DNA from: Bacteroidales bacterium
GTDB taxonomy: Bacteria; Bacteroidota; Bacteroidia; Bacteroidales; UBA932
Direction of reading: 5' to 3'
NCBI GenBank assembly: GCA_017617035.1
Contig: JAFZWV010000012.1
Coordinates: 1 to 50,997, forward strand
DNA length: 50,997 nt
This document shows positions 37,219-46,519 of the stretch, piece after piece (the first letter of the stretch is position 1; each line of letters starts with the position of its first letter). Position numbers and translations under genes: made by a program. Below the pieces are notes generated by a model that was not told where the DNA came from, did not search any database, and saw only the letters and a list, made by a program, of their open reading frames with translations.

Positions 37219-38565
37219 CTATTTCATTTTGAGCCATTTCCAAAGGTCTTTGAAGGTCGACTTCTTGCCGAACATCAGGACGCCTACTTTATAGATCTTC
37301 GCCGAAAGCCAGGCGCAGCCGAAGGTAGTAAGGGCGAGAAGAACTATCGAAAGGATAATCTGCCAGCCAGGTACTCCGAACGGAATGCGGGCGAGCATCA
37401 CGATAGGCGAAGTGAACGGGATCATCGAGCCCCAGACCGCGATGCTGCTATCGGGCGCGTTAAACGCATACAGCGCAATGAAGTAGCCCAGCATCAGAGG
37501 GATTGTAACCGGCAGCTGGAGCTGCTGGGTATCACCTTCATTCTCCACAGCCGAGCCTATAGCCGCATAAAGTGAAGCGTAGAGCAGGTAGCCGAGGATG
37601 AAGAATACTACGAAGTAGAGCAGGATGCTGCCAAGGTTCAATCCTTGGATGGTTCCGATGATGGAGTCGATCTCGGCGTTACCGGTTGCGAACGGCATGT
37701 TGACCATCTCGGGGTTCACACCGGACATGGCTTCGACCATCTCCATAGGATCGGCGTTGGCGGTCATCTTAGGCAGTATGATACCCATGGCGGCGCCGAC
37801 GATGGCCCCGGTCAGGAGTATCCACAGCAGGAACTGGGTGAAAGCCACCAGAGCGATACCGATTATCTTGCCGAACATGAGCTCGGTAGCTTTTACCGAA
37901 CTGATAAGAACCTCAATGACGCGGCTCGACTTCTCTTCTATGACGGCCGACATGACCATCGCGCCGAACATGGTAATGAAGATGAAGATAAAGATGCCCA
38001 GCACCATGCTGAGTATGGAGTTGACGCTTGCGTCGCTTATCTTTTCCTTACCCTCTTCGTCGCGGGTGAAGGAGTTGATCCTGACGTTGGACTTTATTTC
38101 CTTCATTATCTTGTCGAGATCCTTAATGCCGTATGTGCTTACCCTGTAAGCTTCCACCGCGGCATTGATTCGGCCGTTCATCATCTCGGTAGTGCTCATT
38201 CCCACAGGTTTCTGCGAGGTAAAGTCGGCCGAAACGCTCTTCTCTGCGTTAAGCTCGGAAATATGGAGTACGCCGTCGAAGCCGCGAGCCGCCATATACG
38301 CCTTAACTGAATCCAAGGGTTCAGCGCTGCAGTCGGTATAGTTCAGGACGTCGTTGTCTTCCAGGTAAGGCATCACTATGCCGGACTGGTCGACTACGGC
38401 TATCTTCTTTGTCTTTTCCTTGCTGTTCATCATCAGGACGAGAGGCACTATGCAGAGCGCAGCCATCAGGATGGGGACCACGAAGGTGGTTACAAGGAAA
38501 CTCTTTTTCTTGACGCGGTTAAGATATTCACGCCTTATAACGATTCCTATAGTGTGCAGTTTCAT
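37219..38565 (-). CDS. ABC-2 family transporter permease (NatB-like)
   Basis: The 448-aa inner-membrane protein has an N-terminal TM (about 21-45), a large extracytoplasmic domain (about 50-180), and a C-terminal group of about five TMs (from VNSILSMVLGIFIFIF). The pattern MKLHTIGIVIRREYLNRVKKKSFLVTT (N terminus, in parts) and VIEEKSSRVIEVLISSVK is typical of ABC-2/NatB exporters. It is 4 nt after the matching ATPase gene. The exported substrate is unknown; sodium export and drug or lipid export are both possible. Confidence 0.92.
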   Translation of the reverse strand: MKLHTIGIVIRREYLNRVKKKSFLVTTFVVPILMAALCIVPLVLMMNSKEKTKKIAVVDQSGIVMPYLEDNDVLNYTDCSAEPLDSVKAYMAARGFDGVLHISELNAEKSVSADFTSQKPVGMSTTEMMNGRINAAVEAYRVSTYGIKDLDKIMKEIKSNVRINSFTRDEEGKEKISDASVNSILSMVLGIFIFIFITMFGAMVMSAVIEEKSSRVIEVLISSVKATELMFGKIIGIALVAFTQFLLWILLTGAIVGAAMGIILPKMTANADPMEMVEAMSGVNPEMVNMPFATGNAEIDSIIGTIQGLNLGSILLYFVVFFILGYLLYASLYAAIGSAVENEGDTQQLQLPVTIPLMLGYFIALYAFNAPDSSIAVWGSMIPFTSPIVMLARIPFGVPGWQIILSIVLLALTTFGCAWLSAKIYKVGVLMFGKKSTFKDLWKWLKMK

Positions 38566-38569
38566 AGCG

Positions 38570-39424
38570 CTACTTCCCTTCTGTTACGAGTTTGATGAAT
38601 ATGTCGTTCATTCTGGGCATCAGTTCCTTGTAGGAATTGATGGTGACACCCTTTGCGATATAAGCTTCCAGAGTAGTAGTTCCGTCCGTCTCGCGAGGAA
38701 GAATCTCTGTATGGCGGCCGTCGGCGTCTGTATAGACCAACTCGATGTTGTTGTTTCCGTACTTGCGGCGGATTTCGTCGACTCCTCCGGTAATCACGAG
38801 TTTGGACTGGTTGATGAGGGCAATGTTGTCGCAAAGCTCTTCAACGCTCTCCATATTATGCGTGGAGAGGATGATGGTTGCGCCTTCATCCTTAAGCCTC
38901 AGTATCTCCTTTCTGATTATATCTGCGTTGACAGGATCGAAACCGGAGAACGGTTCGTCCAGTATCATGAGCTTCGGTTTGTGGACCACCGTAGTGATGA
39001 ATTGGAGTTTCTGGGCCATACCCTTCGAAAGCTCTTCAACCTTCTTGTCCCACCAGCCCTGGATCTCGAAACGGACGAACCATTTCTTGAGTTCGCGCTG
39101 GGCATCGGCCGAACTCATGCCCTTTAGCTGGGCCAGATACATCGCCTGATCGCCAACCTTCATCTTTCTGTAAAGGCCGCGCTCCTCAGGCATGTAGCCT
39201 ATCTTCTCGACATCGCTCTGGGTGATCTTGCGGCCCTGGAAATAGACCTCACCCGCGGTGGGGATTGTTATGCGGTTGATAATACGTATCAAGGTAGTCT
39301 TACCGGCACCGTTGGGGCCCAGCAGACCGAAAATACCGCCCTTGGGGATGTCGAGGCTCACATTGTCCAGCGCCACTTTCTCCCCGAAAGTCTTGGTTAC
39401 GTTCTTAATCTCGATAATTGCCAT
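38570..39424 (-). CDS. ABC transporter ATPase (NatA-like)
   Basis: The 284-aa cytoplasmic ATPase has Walker A GPNGAGKTT (about 36-44), Q-loop YMPEERGLY, signature LSKGMAQKLQ, Walker B LMILDEPFSGFDP and switch histidine LSTHNM. The EERGLY Q-loop type is common in exporter ATPases of the ABC-2 class. It is the first gene of a minus-strand series of eight closely spaced genes (ATPase, permease, two 5'-nucleotidase parts, yicC, glnS, unknown membrane protein, creD) ending at the terminator 30454-30487. Confidence 0.95.
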   Translation of the reverse strand: MAIIEIKNVTKTFGEKVALDNVSLDIPKGGIFGLLGPNGAGKTTLIRIINRITIPTAGEVYFQGRKITQSDVEKIGYMPEERGLYRKMKVGDQAMYLAQLKGMSSADAQRELKKWFVRFEIQGWWDKKVEELSKGMAQKLQFITTVVHKPKLMILDEPFSGFDPVNADIIRKEILRLKDEGATIILSTHNMESVEELCDNIALINQSKLVITGGVDEIRRKYGNNNIELVYTDADGRHTEILPRETDGTTTLEAYIAKGVTINSYKELMPRMNDIFIKLVTEGK

Positions 39425-39464
39425 TTTTCACGTAAAGATTATATCGTGTAAATATACAAATTAT

Positions 39465-39472
39465 TATCTTTG
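39465..39472 (+). promoter_or_regulatory. -7 box for holA
   Basis: TATCTTTG matches TAnnTTTG exactly and ends 6 nt before the ATG at 39479, which puts the expected transcription start at or next to the start codon. Confidence 0.6.
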
Positions 39473-39478
39473 TATGGA

Positions 39479-40522
39479 ATGGCAAAGCAAGGAATTAATG
39501 TAGCTTCCCAGTGCCGCGAGCTCATAAACGAGATTCAAAGCGGACAATTTAAGCCCGTCTATCTTCTGATGGGCGAGGAAGCCTACTATCCCGATCTGGT
39601 CTGCCAGGCTATCATCGACAACTGCATCGACGAATTCTCAAAGGACTTTAACGAAACTATTTGCTACGGAGCAGACGTTACCGCCGAGCAGGTGATCTCG
39701 GCCGCACGTCAGTTTCCCATGATGGCAGACAGGGTGCTGGTGGTCGTTCGCGAGGCCCAGCTGATGAAGACCCTCGAACAGCTCAGCCTTTATTGCGAGG
39801 ATCCGCTGGATTCTACCGTTCTGGTTATCCTTATGCACGGCGCCTCGGCAGACAAACGCAAGTCCCTCTACAAGTCGGCCCTTAAGATAGGCGCGGTCGT
39901 AGACAGCCAGCCCGTAAGAGACTACGAAATTCCCTCCTGGATTAGCTCATACTACGAATCAAGGGGTCTGAGGATTGATCCAGATGCCGCAGCTCTGCTC
40001 GGCGAATCGGTCGGCAGTAATCTTTCGACCATAGTCCTGGAAACCGACAAACTCCTCAAGGCGCTACCCGAAGGAACCACCCGCATCACTGCCGCCGATA
40101 TAGAAAAGAACGTCGGAATTTCCCGCCAGTTTACGGTATTCGAGCTCAATAAAGCCATCTCCACCCGCAATGCACCAAAAGCCCTTAAGATAGCCGCCCA
40201 CATAGGAAATGGAGCCAGGTTCGCCATGCCGGCAGCCGTAAGCGCCATGTTCAACGAATTCAGCAGAATTCTGCGCTACGGAACCCTTCTCCAGAGTAAT
40301 CCTTACCCGTCTCAAGACGACAAAGCGAAGGCTCTCCCTGGAGTTAACCCTTATTTCTATCGCGACTACGACCAGGCCGCCAGGAATTACCCCGTCCCTA
40401 AAGCGATGAGGATTATTTCACTTCTCTGTGAATACGATTATCTGGGAAAAGGCGGCGACGGAGGAAATATTGATCCAGGAGAATTACTGGTCGAGCTTAC
40501 CGCCAAGATACTGAGCATATAA
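39479..40522 (+). CDS. holA: DNA polymerase III delta subunit
   Basis: HolA is the clamp-loader delta subunit that opens the sliding clamp. The 347-aa protein has the N-terminal FKPVYLLMGEEAYYPD motif, the mid-region SLYCEDPLDSTVLVIL, the DKRKSLYKSA motif and the all-helical C-terminal part with LIRRYG-like ILRYGTLL. A TTG 9 nt upstream is in frame but lies inside the -7 box, so ATG 39479 is preferred, and the mRNA is probably leaderless. The 3' end overlaps the convergent AddA-like gene by 26 bp. Confidence 0.93.
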   Translation: MAKQGINVASQCRELINEIQSGQFKPVYLLMGEEAYYPDLVCQAIIDNCIDEFSKDFNETICYGADVTAEQVISAARQFPMMADRVLVVVREAQLMKTLEQLSLYCEDPLDSTVLVILMHGASADKRKSLYKSALKIGAVVDSQPVRDYEIPSWISSYYESRGLRIDPDAAALLGESVGSNLSTIVLETDKLLKALPEGTTRITAADIEKNVGISRQFTVFELNKAISTRNAPKALKIAAHIGNGARFAMPAAVSAMFNEFSRILRYGTLLQSNPYPSQDDKAKALPGVNPYFYRDYDQAARNYPVPKAMRIISLLCEYDYLGKGGDGGNIDPGELLVELTAKILSI

Positions 40523-43500
40523 TCTCATCCTTGTCGACATACCATAGATAGGCGCTCACCTTCGAGTAGCCCATCTCCCTGTACAACTCAGCATAACGAC
40601 GTACCTGCTTCATGTAGGTACCGCGTTCCTCAGCGAACTTATAGTCGACTATCTCAACCGAACCGTCGTCTTTGAGAACCACCCTGTCGGGGCGCAGAGT
40701 AGTGCCTTCTGGAGTTATTATCTCCCTCTCGTCCAGCAATTTAGCCGGATCTGCCGGGAACCATCCGCGCGGGGTGACGAACTCTATGGCATGGGCAAGC
40801 ATATTCTGAGCGTCAGCTGCCTCTGCCCTGGACAAAAGGCCCTCCCTGACCGCAGCCGCCACCGAACCGGCCAGATCCTCAGGCCCGGCAACGGTCTCGA
40901 GTATCTTGTGGAGCACTGTGCCACGTATGCGACGCGAAGCCGCAATTCCAATCTCCCCTTCAGGGTCGAAGAAATCGGACGAATCGGTCTTTATCTCAAC
41001 CTGCAGACGGGCGTTGGCACCGGCCTCTCCTGCGCTGTAGTACTTCAGGGGCAAGCTCGTTTTAGGGGGCATGGGCTTTTTCCATGCGCGTTCAGGCAAC
41101 TCTTCCTTCGGGGAGACCGTGCCGAACAGGTAGCGCTCTAGGAAACCGTCCGCATTTTCAAGCGGCTGCGCCTCCACGGCCTGAGCGGCGTCGGTGCAAT
41201 ACTCGTAGAGCGCCTCTCCGAAGCCGCCGAACTTGACCCATGGATCGCCTTTAGCCCTCTGGCAGACCGCATCGGAAGGCCTGATGCCGATTATGTGCAT
41301 GGCCTGGGCTGCCCTGGTAGTTGCCACATACCAAACGTTGGCCTTGTCGATATATGTCATGCGGAGTTCATGGCAGTAGTTGTCGGCAAATAGGGTGTCG
41401 CGCGAACCCGAACTGAGGCCGGTGTTGTAGAGGGCCTTTTCGACCTTCTCCAGCGGTGTACCTTTCACGTCCGGCGCCTCCCAGAACTTCGCGAGCGAGT
41501 AAATCCAGAACTCCGAGCCCACGGGCAGGATTACGCACGGGTAGTCCAGGCCCTTGACCGAATGGATGGTGATGATAGTTATGGCGTCAGTCCCCTCGGG
41601 CGAGGAGATGCTCTTACGTATGCCTTCGTCGGCCCAGTACTTGAGGAACGAGTGCAGCGAGTTGCCATTGGCCGAGACAAAGTCGCGCACCAGGTCCATG
41701 AAGGCCAGCACGTACAGGGTGTCGTCGTTGACCTTCTCGGCCGGGAGGCCGGCAAGCAGGCGCTCGCAAAGATCCACCAGAGACTGGCATGAATCCACTT
41801 CCTCCGGCTTGAAATCGCCCGCATAGAAGCTGTTTATCTTGTCCGCCGGATTGTCGATGCGGTAGAGCCTTGCCACCAGCATCCTTACCGACCAGCCGCT
41901 GCTGATGCGAAGCGAGTCGTTGGTGATGACATGGAGCTGCTCCCCAATCAAACGTGCGGCGACCTCCTGGCCCATGGCGTTGGTCCTCACGATCACGGCT
42001 ATGTCCTTTGGTTTGAAGCCCCTGGCCATGGCCTCCCTTACGGCGGCTACCGTGTAATCGTAGAGATATTGCTTCTCGCAGTAGGTAACCTCAACGCTGC
42101 CCGGGACAGTGAAGCGGCTCATATGGACCTGCTCCACGTCGGAGTAGATGTCGGCAATCGAACGTTGCGACGCTTCTTCGGCCGCGACGCTGCCCGCAAT
42201 CTCGGCGCCCAGCTGGTTGTCCAGCTTCTCCGCCCAGGTCTTGTAGAACCTGTTGTTGAAGTCCACTATCTCCCCCGCGCTACGCCTGTTGTTCAGAAGC
42301 GGGTGGAGCGCGGTGCGCTGGAGTTCGCCCTGGACTTTCTGGTCGAGGATGTCCCAACGGGCGCTGCGCCAGCGGTAGATGCTCTGCTTTACGTCGCCCA
42401 CTATGAGGTTGTAGCAGCCTTCGGATATGCTGTTTGCCAGCAGCGGGCGGAAGTTGTCCCACTGTGTGGAAGAGGTATCCTGGAATTCGTCCAACAGGAA
42501 ATGTTGGTAGCGCACTCCGACTTTCTCATAGATAAACGGGGCGTCCGAGCCGCCGATTATATCCCTGAGAATAGAGTTGGTATCGTCCAGACTCAGCACG
42601 TTCTTTTCCTTGAGGAGATTCTGGAACTGCTTGTCGAGAGCGTCGGCCACCCTGAACACCGATATCTGCGTGCGAAGTATCTGCGCGGTCTTGTAGATTC
42701 TGAGCGGCTCCAGCCCATAGGCCGCCACCTCAGTGACAAGGCCCGCTTCGAGGGCATCGGTCCAGAACTTTGGCGGTTCGGAGGTGAATTCCTTTCTGGT
42801 GCCGTCGAGACCGTACCGAGCTATTTCCTGGAGCCTCGAAACAAGGCTCTTGTTGGGCTTGTCCAGGGCCTCTACGGCAGAAAGTGCCGCCGCGGCTGCG
42901 GCCTTGAGACCGGCATCGTAGTCCTTTATTATCTTACTGCAGACCTGTTTCAGGGCCTTTAGGTTCTCTTTGGAGAAGGCCTTTGTCCTGTCCATGCCCA
43001 TGGCCATCGCCTTGTCGCGGTAGTCCTCAGACATGTAACCGTCGGCAAAAGTGCCGAGGCTGTCTCTCAGACGATAGCCGTCGCCGGAAGAGATACTCTC
43101 GACCGAGGTTTTGGAAAGCCAGTCGAGCAGGTCGCCGTCTCCTTCGGAGAGCGAGTCCAGCACACGATCCACGGCCTCAGAGACCAGGGCGTCGCGGTTG
43201 AGTTCCACCTGATATTCGGCAAACTGTCCCACCTCCCTCGAGAACGCCCTCAGGACCCTCTGGAAGAAGTGGTCTATGGTGCTCACAGAGAAGGCGCCGT
43301 AATCACCAAGGATATCGGCCTGGGCGCGCTTGCTCGCTTTTTGGAGTTCGGCTTCGGATTCGAAGCCGCAGTATTTCATCAGATAATCCCGATAGAGAGA
43401 GTGTTCCGGATATCGCGCCAGGGTGTCCAAAGAATCTATGATTCTGGACTTCATCTCTTCAGTAGCCTTGTTGGTGAAGGTGACAGCAAGTATGTGACGG

Positions 43501-43652
43501 TAAGGATGGTCCTCCTCCCGGTTTTTCAGGAGGAGTCTGATGTACTCGCGCGCGAGGGAGAACGTCTTGCCGGAACCAGCAGACGCCTTCATCACCTCTA
43601 CTCCGCCTCTTTCCCGGACGGGCTTGAGTATCTTATCCAACTCTTCCATCAT
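40497..43652 (-). CDS. AddA/RecB-like UvrD helicase-nuclease
   Basis: The 1051-aa protein is the helicase-nuclease subunit of an AddAB-type double-strand-break resection machine. Helicase motifs: Walker A ASAGSGKT (23-30), VTFTNKATEEMK, LLDEFQDTSSTQWD, LIVGDVKQSIYRWR, TIHSVKGLDYPCVIL and VATTRAAQAMHI. The C-terminal RecB-type nuclease is seen as RGTVLHKILE followed by LRPDRVVLKDDGSVEIVDYKF, which contains the D-x(n)-D-x-K catalytic set. ATG 43652 overlaps the stop of the AddB-like gene (ATGA), supporting this start and joint translation. The name AddA is given at family level; Bacteroidota enzymes are divergent. Confidence 0.93.
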   Translation of the reverse strand: MMEELDKILKPVRERGGVEVMKASAGSGKTFSLAREYIRLLLKNREEDHPYRHILAVTFTNKATEEMKSRIIDSLDTLARYPEHSLYRDYLMKYCGFESEAELQKASKRAQADILGDYGAFSVSTIDHFFQRVLRAFSREVGQFAEYQVELNRDALVSEAVDRVLDSLSEGDGDLLDWLSKTSVESISSGDGYRLRDSLGTFADGYMSEDYRDKAMAMGMDRTKAFSKENLKALKQVCSKIIKDYDAGLKAAAAAALSAVEALDKPNKSLVSRLQEIARYGLDGTRKEFTSEPPKFWTDALEAGLVTEVAAYGLEPLRIYKTAQILRTQISVFRVADALDKQFQNLLKEKNVLSLDDTNSILRDIIGGSDAPFIYEKVGVRYQHFLLDEFQDTSSTQWDNFRPLLANSISEGCYNLIVGDVKQSIYRWRSARWDILDQKVQGELQRTALHPLLNNRRSAGEIVDFNNRFYKTWAEKLDNQLGAEIAGSVAAEEASQRSIADIYSDVEQVHMSRFTVPGSVEVTYCEKQYLYDYTVAAVREAMARGFKPKDIAVIVRTNAMGQEVAARLIGEQLHVITNDSLRISSGWSVRMLVARLYRIDNPADKINSFYAGDFKPEEVDSCQSLVDLCERLLAGLPAEKVNDDTLYVLAFMDLVRDFVSANGNSLHSFLKYWADEGIRKSISSPEGTDAITIITIHSVKGLDYPCVILPVGSEFWIYSLAKFWEAPDVKGTPLEKVEKALYNTGLSSGSRDTLFADNYCHELRMTYIDKANVWYVATTRAAQAMHIIGIRPSDAVCQRAKGDPWVKFGGFGEALYEYCTDAAQAVEAQPLENADGFLERYLFGTVSPKEELPERAWKKPMPPKTSLPLKYYSAGEAGANARLQVEIKTDSSDFFDPEGEIGIAASRRIRGTVLHKILETVAGPEDLAGSVAAAVREGLLSRAEAADAQNMLAHAIEFVTPRGWFPADPAKLLDEREIITPEGTTLRPDRVVLKDDGSVEIVDYKFAEERGTYMKQVRRYAELYREMGYSKVSAYLWYVDKDEIICSVSWR

Positions 43653-46513
43653 CTTTCCTTGCTTGTGCGGCCGCAGATGGCTTTGAAATCACAATAAGCG
43701 CAGGGGCTTCCCATCTTGTCTTCAACCCGTGCAAAGCCCCTGTCGGGGTTTTCCATATCTGCGAAGAGTGCTTCAAGGGCCTCTTCTACCTTTTGATTGA
43801 AATCTTCATCCTGAGGATACGACTGGACATCTTCTTTGAAGAAACTTCCCATCGCATACATTGCGTTGCGAACCTCCTTTCCTGCGAAGCGTTTGTCAGC
43901 CTCGACAAGGCGGTCGTAGATAAAGAACTGCAGCGCCGCTTTATATTTACGATCCAGAACTTTAGCCGGATTGTAGGTTGGAGACAAGACCTCGGGCTTG
44001 TCGCTTCCGGTCTTATAATCCACCACCCTCACGACTCCATCGTCGAAGGAGTCGATTCTATCTATGTAACCGTAGAATTTATGACCGGCTATCTCGACCG
44101 TGTTCATAGGCTCTTCAAGGCCTAGTATGTTAAACGAGGCGCGAGACCCCATGAGTTTGAGATCGCTCTCAATAACCCTCAGGACGTACCTTACGATAAT
44201 ATCGGCCGTCACCAAATCCTCCCCGACCACTTCGACGCTTTTGAGTTTGTGGCGTATAAGCGACAAGACCTTGCGCTTGACATCCGCTTCGCGTTTGAGC
44301 CAACCTTGAAGATAATCTTTAGTAACTGTTCTTGTAAATCCCTTTTTCTTCCTGTCGCGTTTGTCGAAATCTTTGTCGGATTTCATCGCCTCCTCGCCCT
44401 CATAAAGGGCTTCCAGGGTGTCGTGGCAAACGCTGCCCAGGGTTCCAGGGTCAAGGGTTTCCTTGATCTCTTCCTCGGGTTCCAGGTTCTGGATTACAGC
44501 ATAATAGAACTGAGCCGGACAGGTTATGTACTTGCTTAGAGAACTCGCGGAGAATTCCTTGTTCCTGATAAAGTCTATGTCTTCCTGAGTCTTGGGGATT
44601 TCCTCTACCTCGTCGGAGCCGGATACATCGGTCTGGGCCACCGATTCCTCAATATCGAAGCGGTCGGAATAAAGATAGCGGAGTTGCTTTGCATAGCGGC
44701 TCTCCTCCCCCGTCTTAAGCCCCTCGGTACGGGAATCGTACAACATCCAGACATTCTCGGCCCGGGCTATCATCCTGTAGAAATAGTACTCCCAGACTGC
44801 ATCCTGGCGTTCATATGTTGGCAGGCCGAAGGCTATTCTCAACTCGGCCGGCACGAACGAAGCGCTGGCGCTGATGCGCGGGAATACCCCTTCGTTGGCG
44901 CCAAGTATGACTATGTGTTTAAAGTCGAGCGCGCGCGTCTCGAGCGGGCCCATAACCTGAAGTCCGCGGAGCGGTTCTCCCTCAAAGGGGACGCTGATCC
45001 CCGCGAGAATCTGCTCGAGAAGGTGTATCCATGTTCGCGGGAGCACCGGGAGGGCGAGGTCGCGAAGGCGGTTCACGGCGCAGTAGTAGCGCTGCGCGAA
45101 ATCCAGCTGCAGCACATCGGCCTGCGGAGCGCCGCGCAGCAGCGACGCGAGGGTTACGGTAGCCCCGAGAAGGTAGTCTGCCAGCGCGTCCGTCTGCGCG
45201 GCGCTCGCGCTCGCGAGATCTTTCACTACCGGCCGGAATATGGCATTCAGGACGGGGCCGTCGCCGAAATCGGACTGCGGGATATAGTATTTGGCCGCCT
45301 GAACGATTTCCTTTACCTTATCCTTCTCTTCTTCGGAAAGCAGGGCCTGCACGATGGCCGAAGAAACTATGTCATGGACATTCCTGTGGTAGAAGAACCA
45401 CTCGCCTCCCTTCTGGCGCAGATGGGTCTGCAAGGCCAGCACGTCGTGCATCAGCGATGACCATTCGCTTGCGCCCATAGGATAGCCCATGGTCACATTC
45501 ACCCCGCCCTCGCAGTGAGGCAGGCTGTTGAGCACGGGCATCAACATCGTCTCGTCGGCAAGGACCACGGCGAAGTCCAACCCCCGCTCGCCCTCGGGCA
45601 CCCTGGCGAGCAGGCCCGGAAGCAGCTTCGCCTGGCCGGTCGCCGACGGGACGCTGCAAATATGGACCTTGGGCTTTGCGGCCGCGATCTCGGGCGTGAA
45701 GGCGCTTGGGAAAAGCGCCATGTTTTCCCGTATGAACTTTCCGTCGTAGTCCCAGCAGAACTCAGCGAGACCGGCATTATGGAGCTTTTTCATAACCGCT
45801 TTCTCGCATTCGTTAAGGGCGTTCAGCCCCACGAAAACGCAGCCTCCGGCTCCGGGATAAGCCCCTTTGAGCACGTCCGTGACCGGGGTTTCTTCCAGCC
45901 TGTCGGCAAGGTCCCTGTAGACCATGCCTTCATAGGCCATGCCCTTAGCTTTCAGGGCTTCGCGAAAACCAGTATAGAGCGGGTAAAGTATATTCCAGAT
46001 TTGCAGGAAGTTCTCCTTGACGTCCTTGCGTGGATTGCCTGTATGGGGCACCGTTTTGAAGTGCTTTGCCAGCTTTTCGATAGCGGCGAGCTGGGTCTTG
46101 TCGGCATACTCGAAATCGTCCTTGAGGGCCTTCAGGTCGGCAATGTTTGCGAAAAGCATTCTTGCATCGACTCTGTATTTGTCGACATCGTCGAAATCCG
46201 ACAGAAGAACGTCGCCCCAAAAAATGAAGTCGTCAAGGCTCTCCGCCTTGGGATTCAGCTTACTGTAAACCGGATAGAGTTCGAGAAGCAGCGATATCCT
46301 GTCCGAAGACGATGCACCCGTCATCGTGCAGAAGAAATCGTTGATAGTAGTGAACCTGGGGGCAAGCAGCGTTTTTTTATCCTCGGCCGCGCAGTCGCAA
46401 AGATGCTTGCGAAAAAACGCAAGCGAGCGACGGTTGGGGAAGACGAATATCTTCTCTCCCAAGCCCTCCTGACTGTAGTAATGGAGTGCGACCTGTCTGA
46501 GGAACGGATTCAT
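43649..46513 (-). CDS. AddB-like PD-(D/E)XK nuclease subunit
   Basis: The 954-aa protein is the partner of the AddA-like helicase. Its N terminus (VFPNRRSLAFFRKHL, then PRFTTINDFF) resembles inactivated helicase motifs of AddB. The C-terminal nuclease has YGYIDRIDSFDDGVVRVVDYKTG-like residues (D-x(n)-D-x-K), bracketed by the iron-sulphur staple: one cysteine in KYITCPAQFYYAV and three in the C-terminal CAYCDFKAICG (C-x2-C-x5-C). The stop overlaps the AddA-like start. A gap of 6 nt separates it from rmuC upstream. Two nucleases in one complex would allow processing of both strands, as in AddAB. Confidence 0.92.
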   Translation of the reverse strand: MNPFLRQVALHYYSQEGLGEKIFVFPNRRSLAFFRKHLCDCAAEDKKTLLAPRFTTINDFFCTMTGASSSDRISLLLELYPVYSKLNPKAESLDDFIFWGDVLLSDFDDVDKYRVDARMLFANIADLKALKDDFEYADKTQLAAIEKLAKHFKTVPHTGNPRKDVKENFLQIWNILYPLYTGFREALKAKGMAYEGMVYRDLADRLEETPVTDVLKGAYPGAGGCVFVGLNALNECEKAVMKKLHNAGLAEFCWDYDGKFIRENMALFPSAFTPEIAAAKPKVHICSVPSATGQAKLLPGLLARVPEGERGLDFAVVLADETMLMPVLNSLPHCEGGVNVTMGYPMGASEWSSLMHDVLALQTHLRQKGGEWFFYHRNVHDIVSSAIVQALLSEEEKDKVKEIVQAAKYYIPQSDFGDGPVLNAIFRPVVKDLASASAAQTDALADYLLGATVTLASLLRGAPQADVLQLDFAQRYYCAVNRLRDLALPVLPRTWIHLLEQILAGISVPFEGEPLRGLQVMGPLETRALDFKHIVILGANEGVFPRISASASFVPAELRIAFGLPTYERQDAVWEYYFYRMIARAENVWMLYDSRTEGLKTGEESRYAKQLRYLYSDRFDIEESVAQTDVSGSDEVEEIPKTQEDIDFIRNKEFSASSLSKYITCPAQFYYAVIQNLEPEEEIKETLDPGTLGSVCHDTLEALYEGEEAMKSDKDFDKRDRKKKGFTRTVTKDYLQGWLKREADVKRKVLSLIRHKLKSVEVVGEDLVTADIIVRYVLRVIESDLKLMGSRASFNILGLEEPMNTVEIAGHKFYGYIDRIDSFDDGVVRVVDYKTGSDKPEVLSPTYNPAKVLDRKYKAALQFFIYDRLVEADKRFAGKEVRNAMYAMGSFFKEDVQSYPQDEDFNQKVEEALEALFADMENPDRGFARVEDKMGSPCAYCDFKAICGRTSKER

Positions 46514-46519
46514 CGGCGG

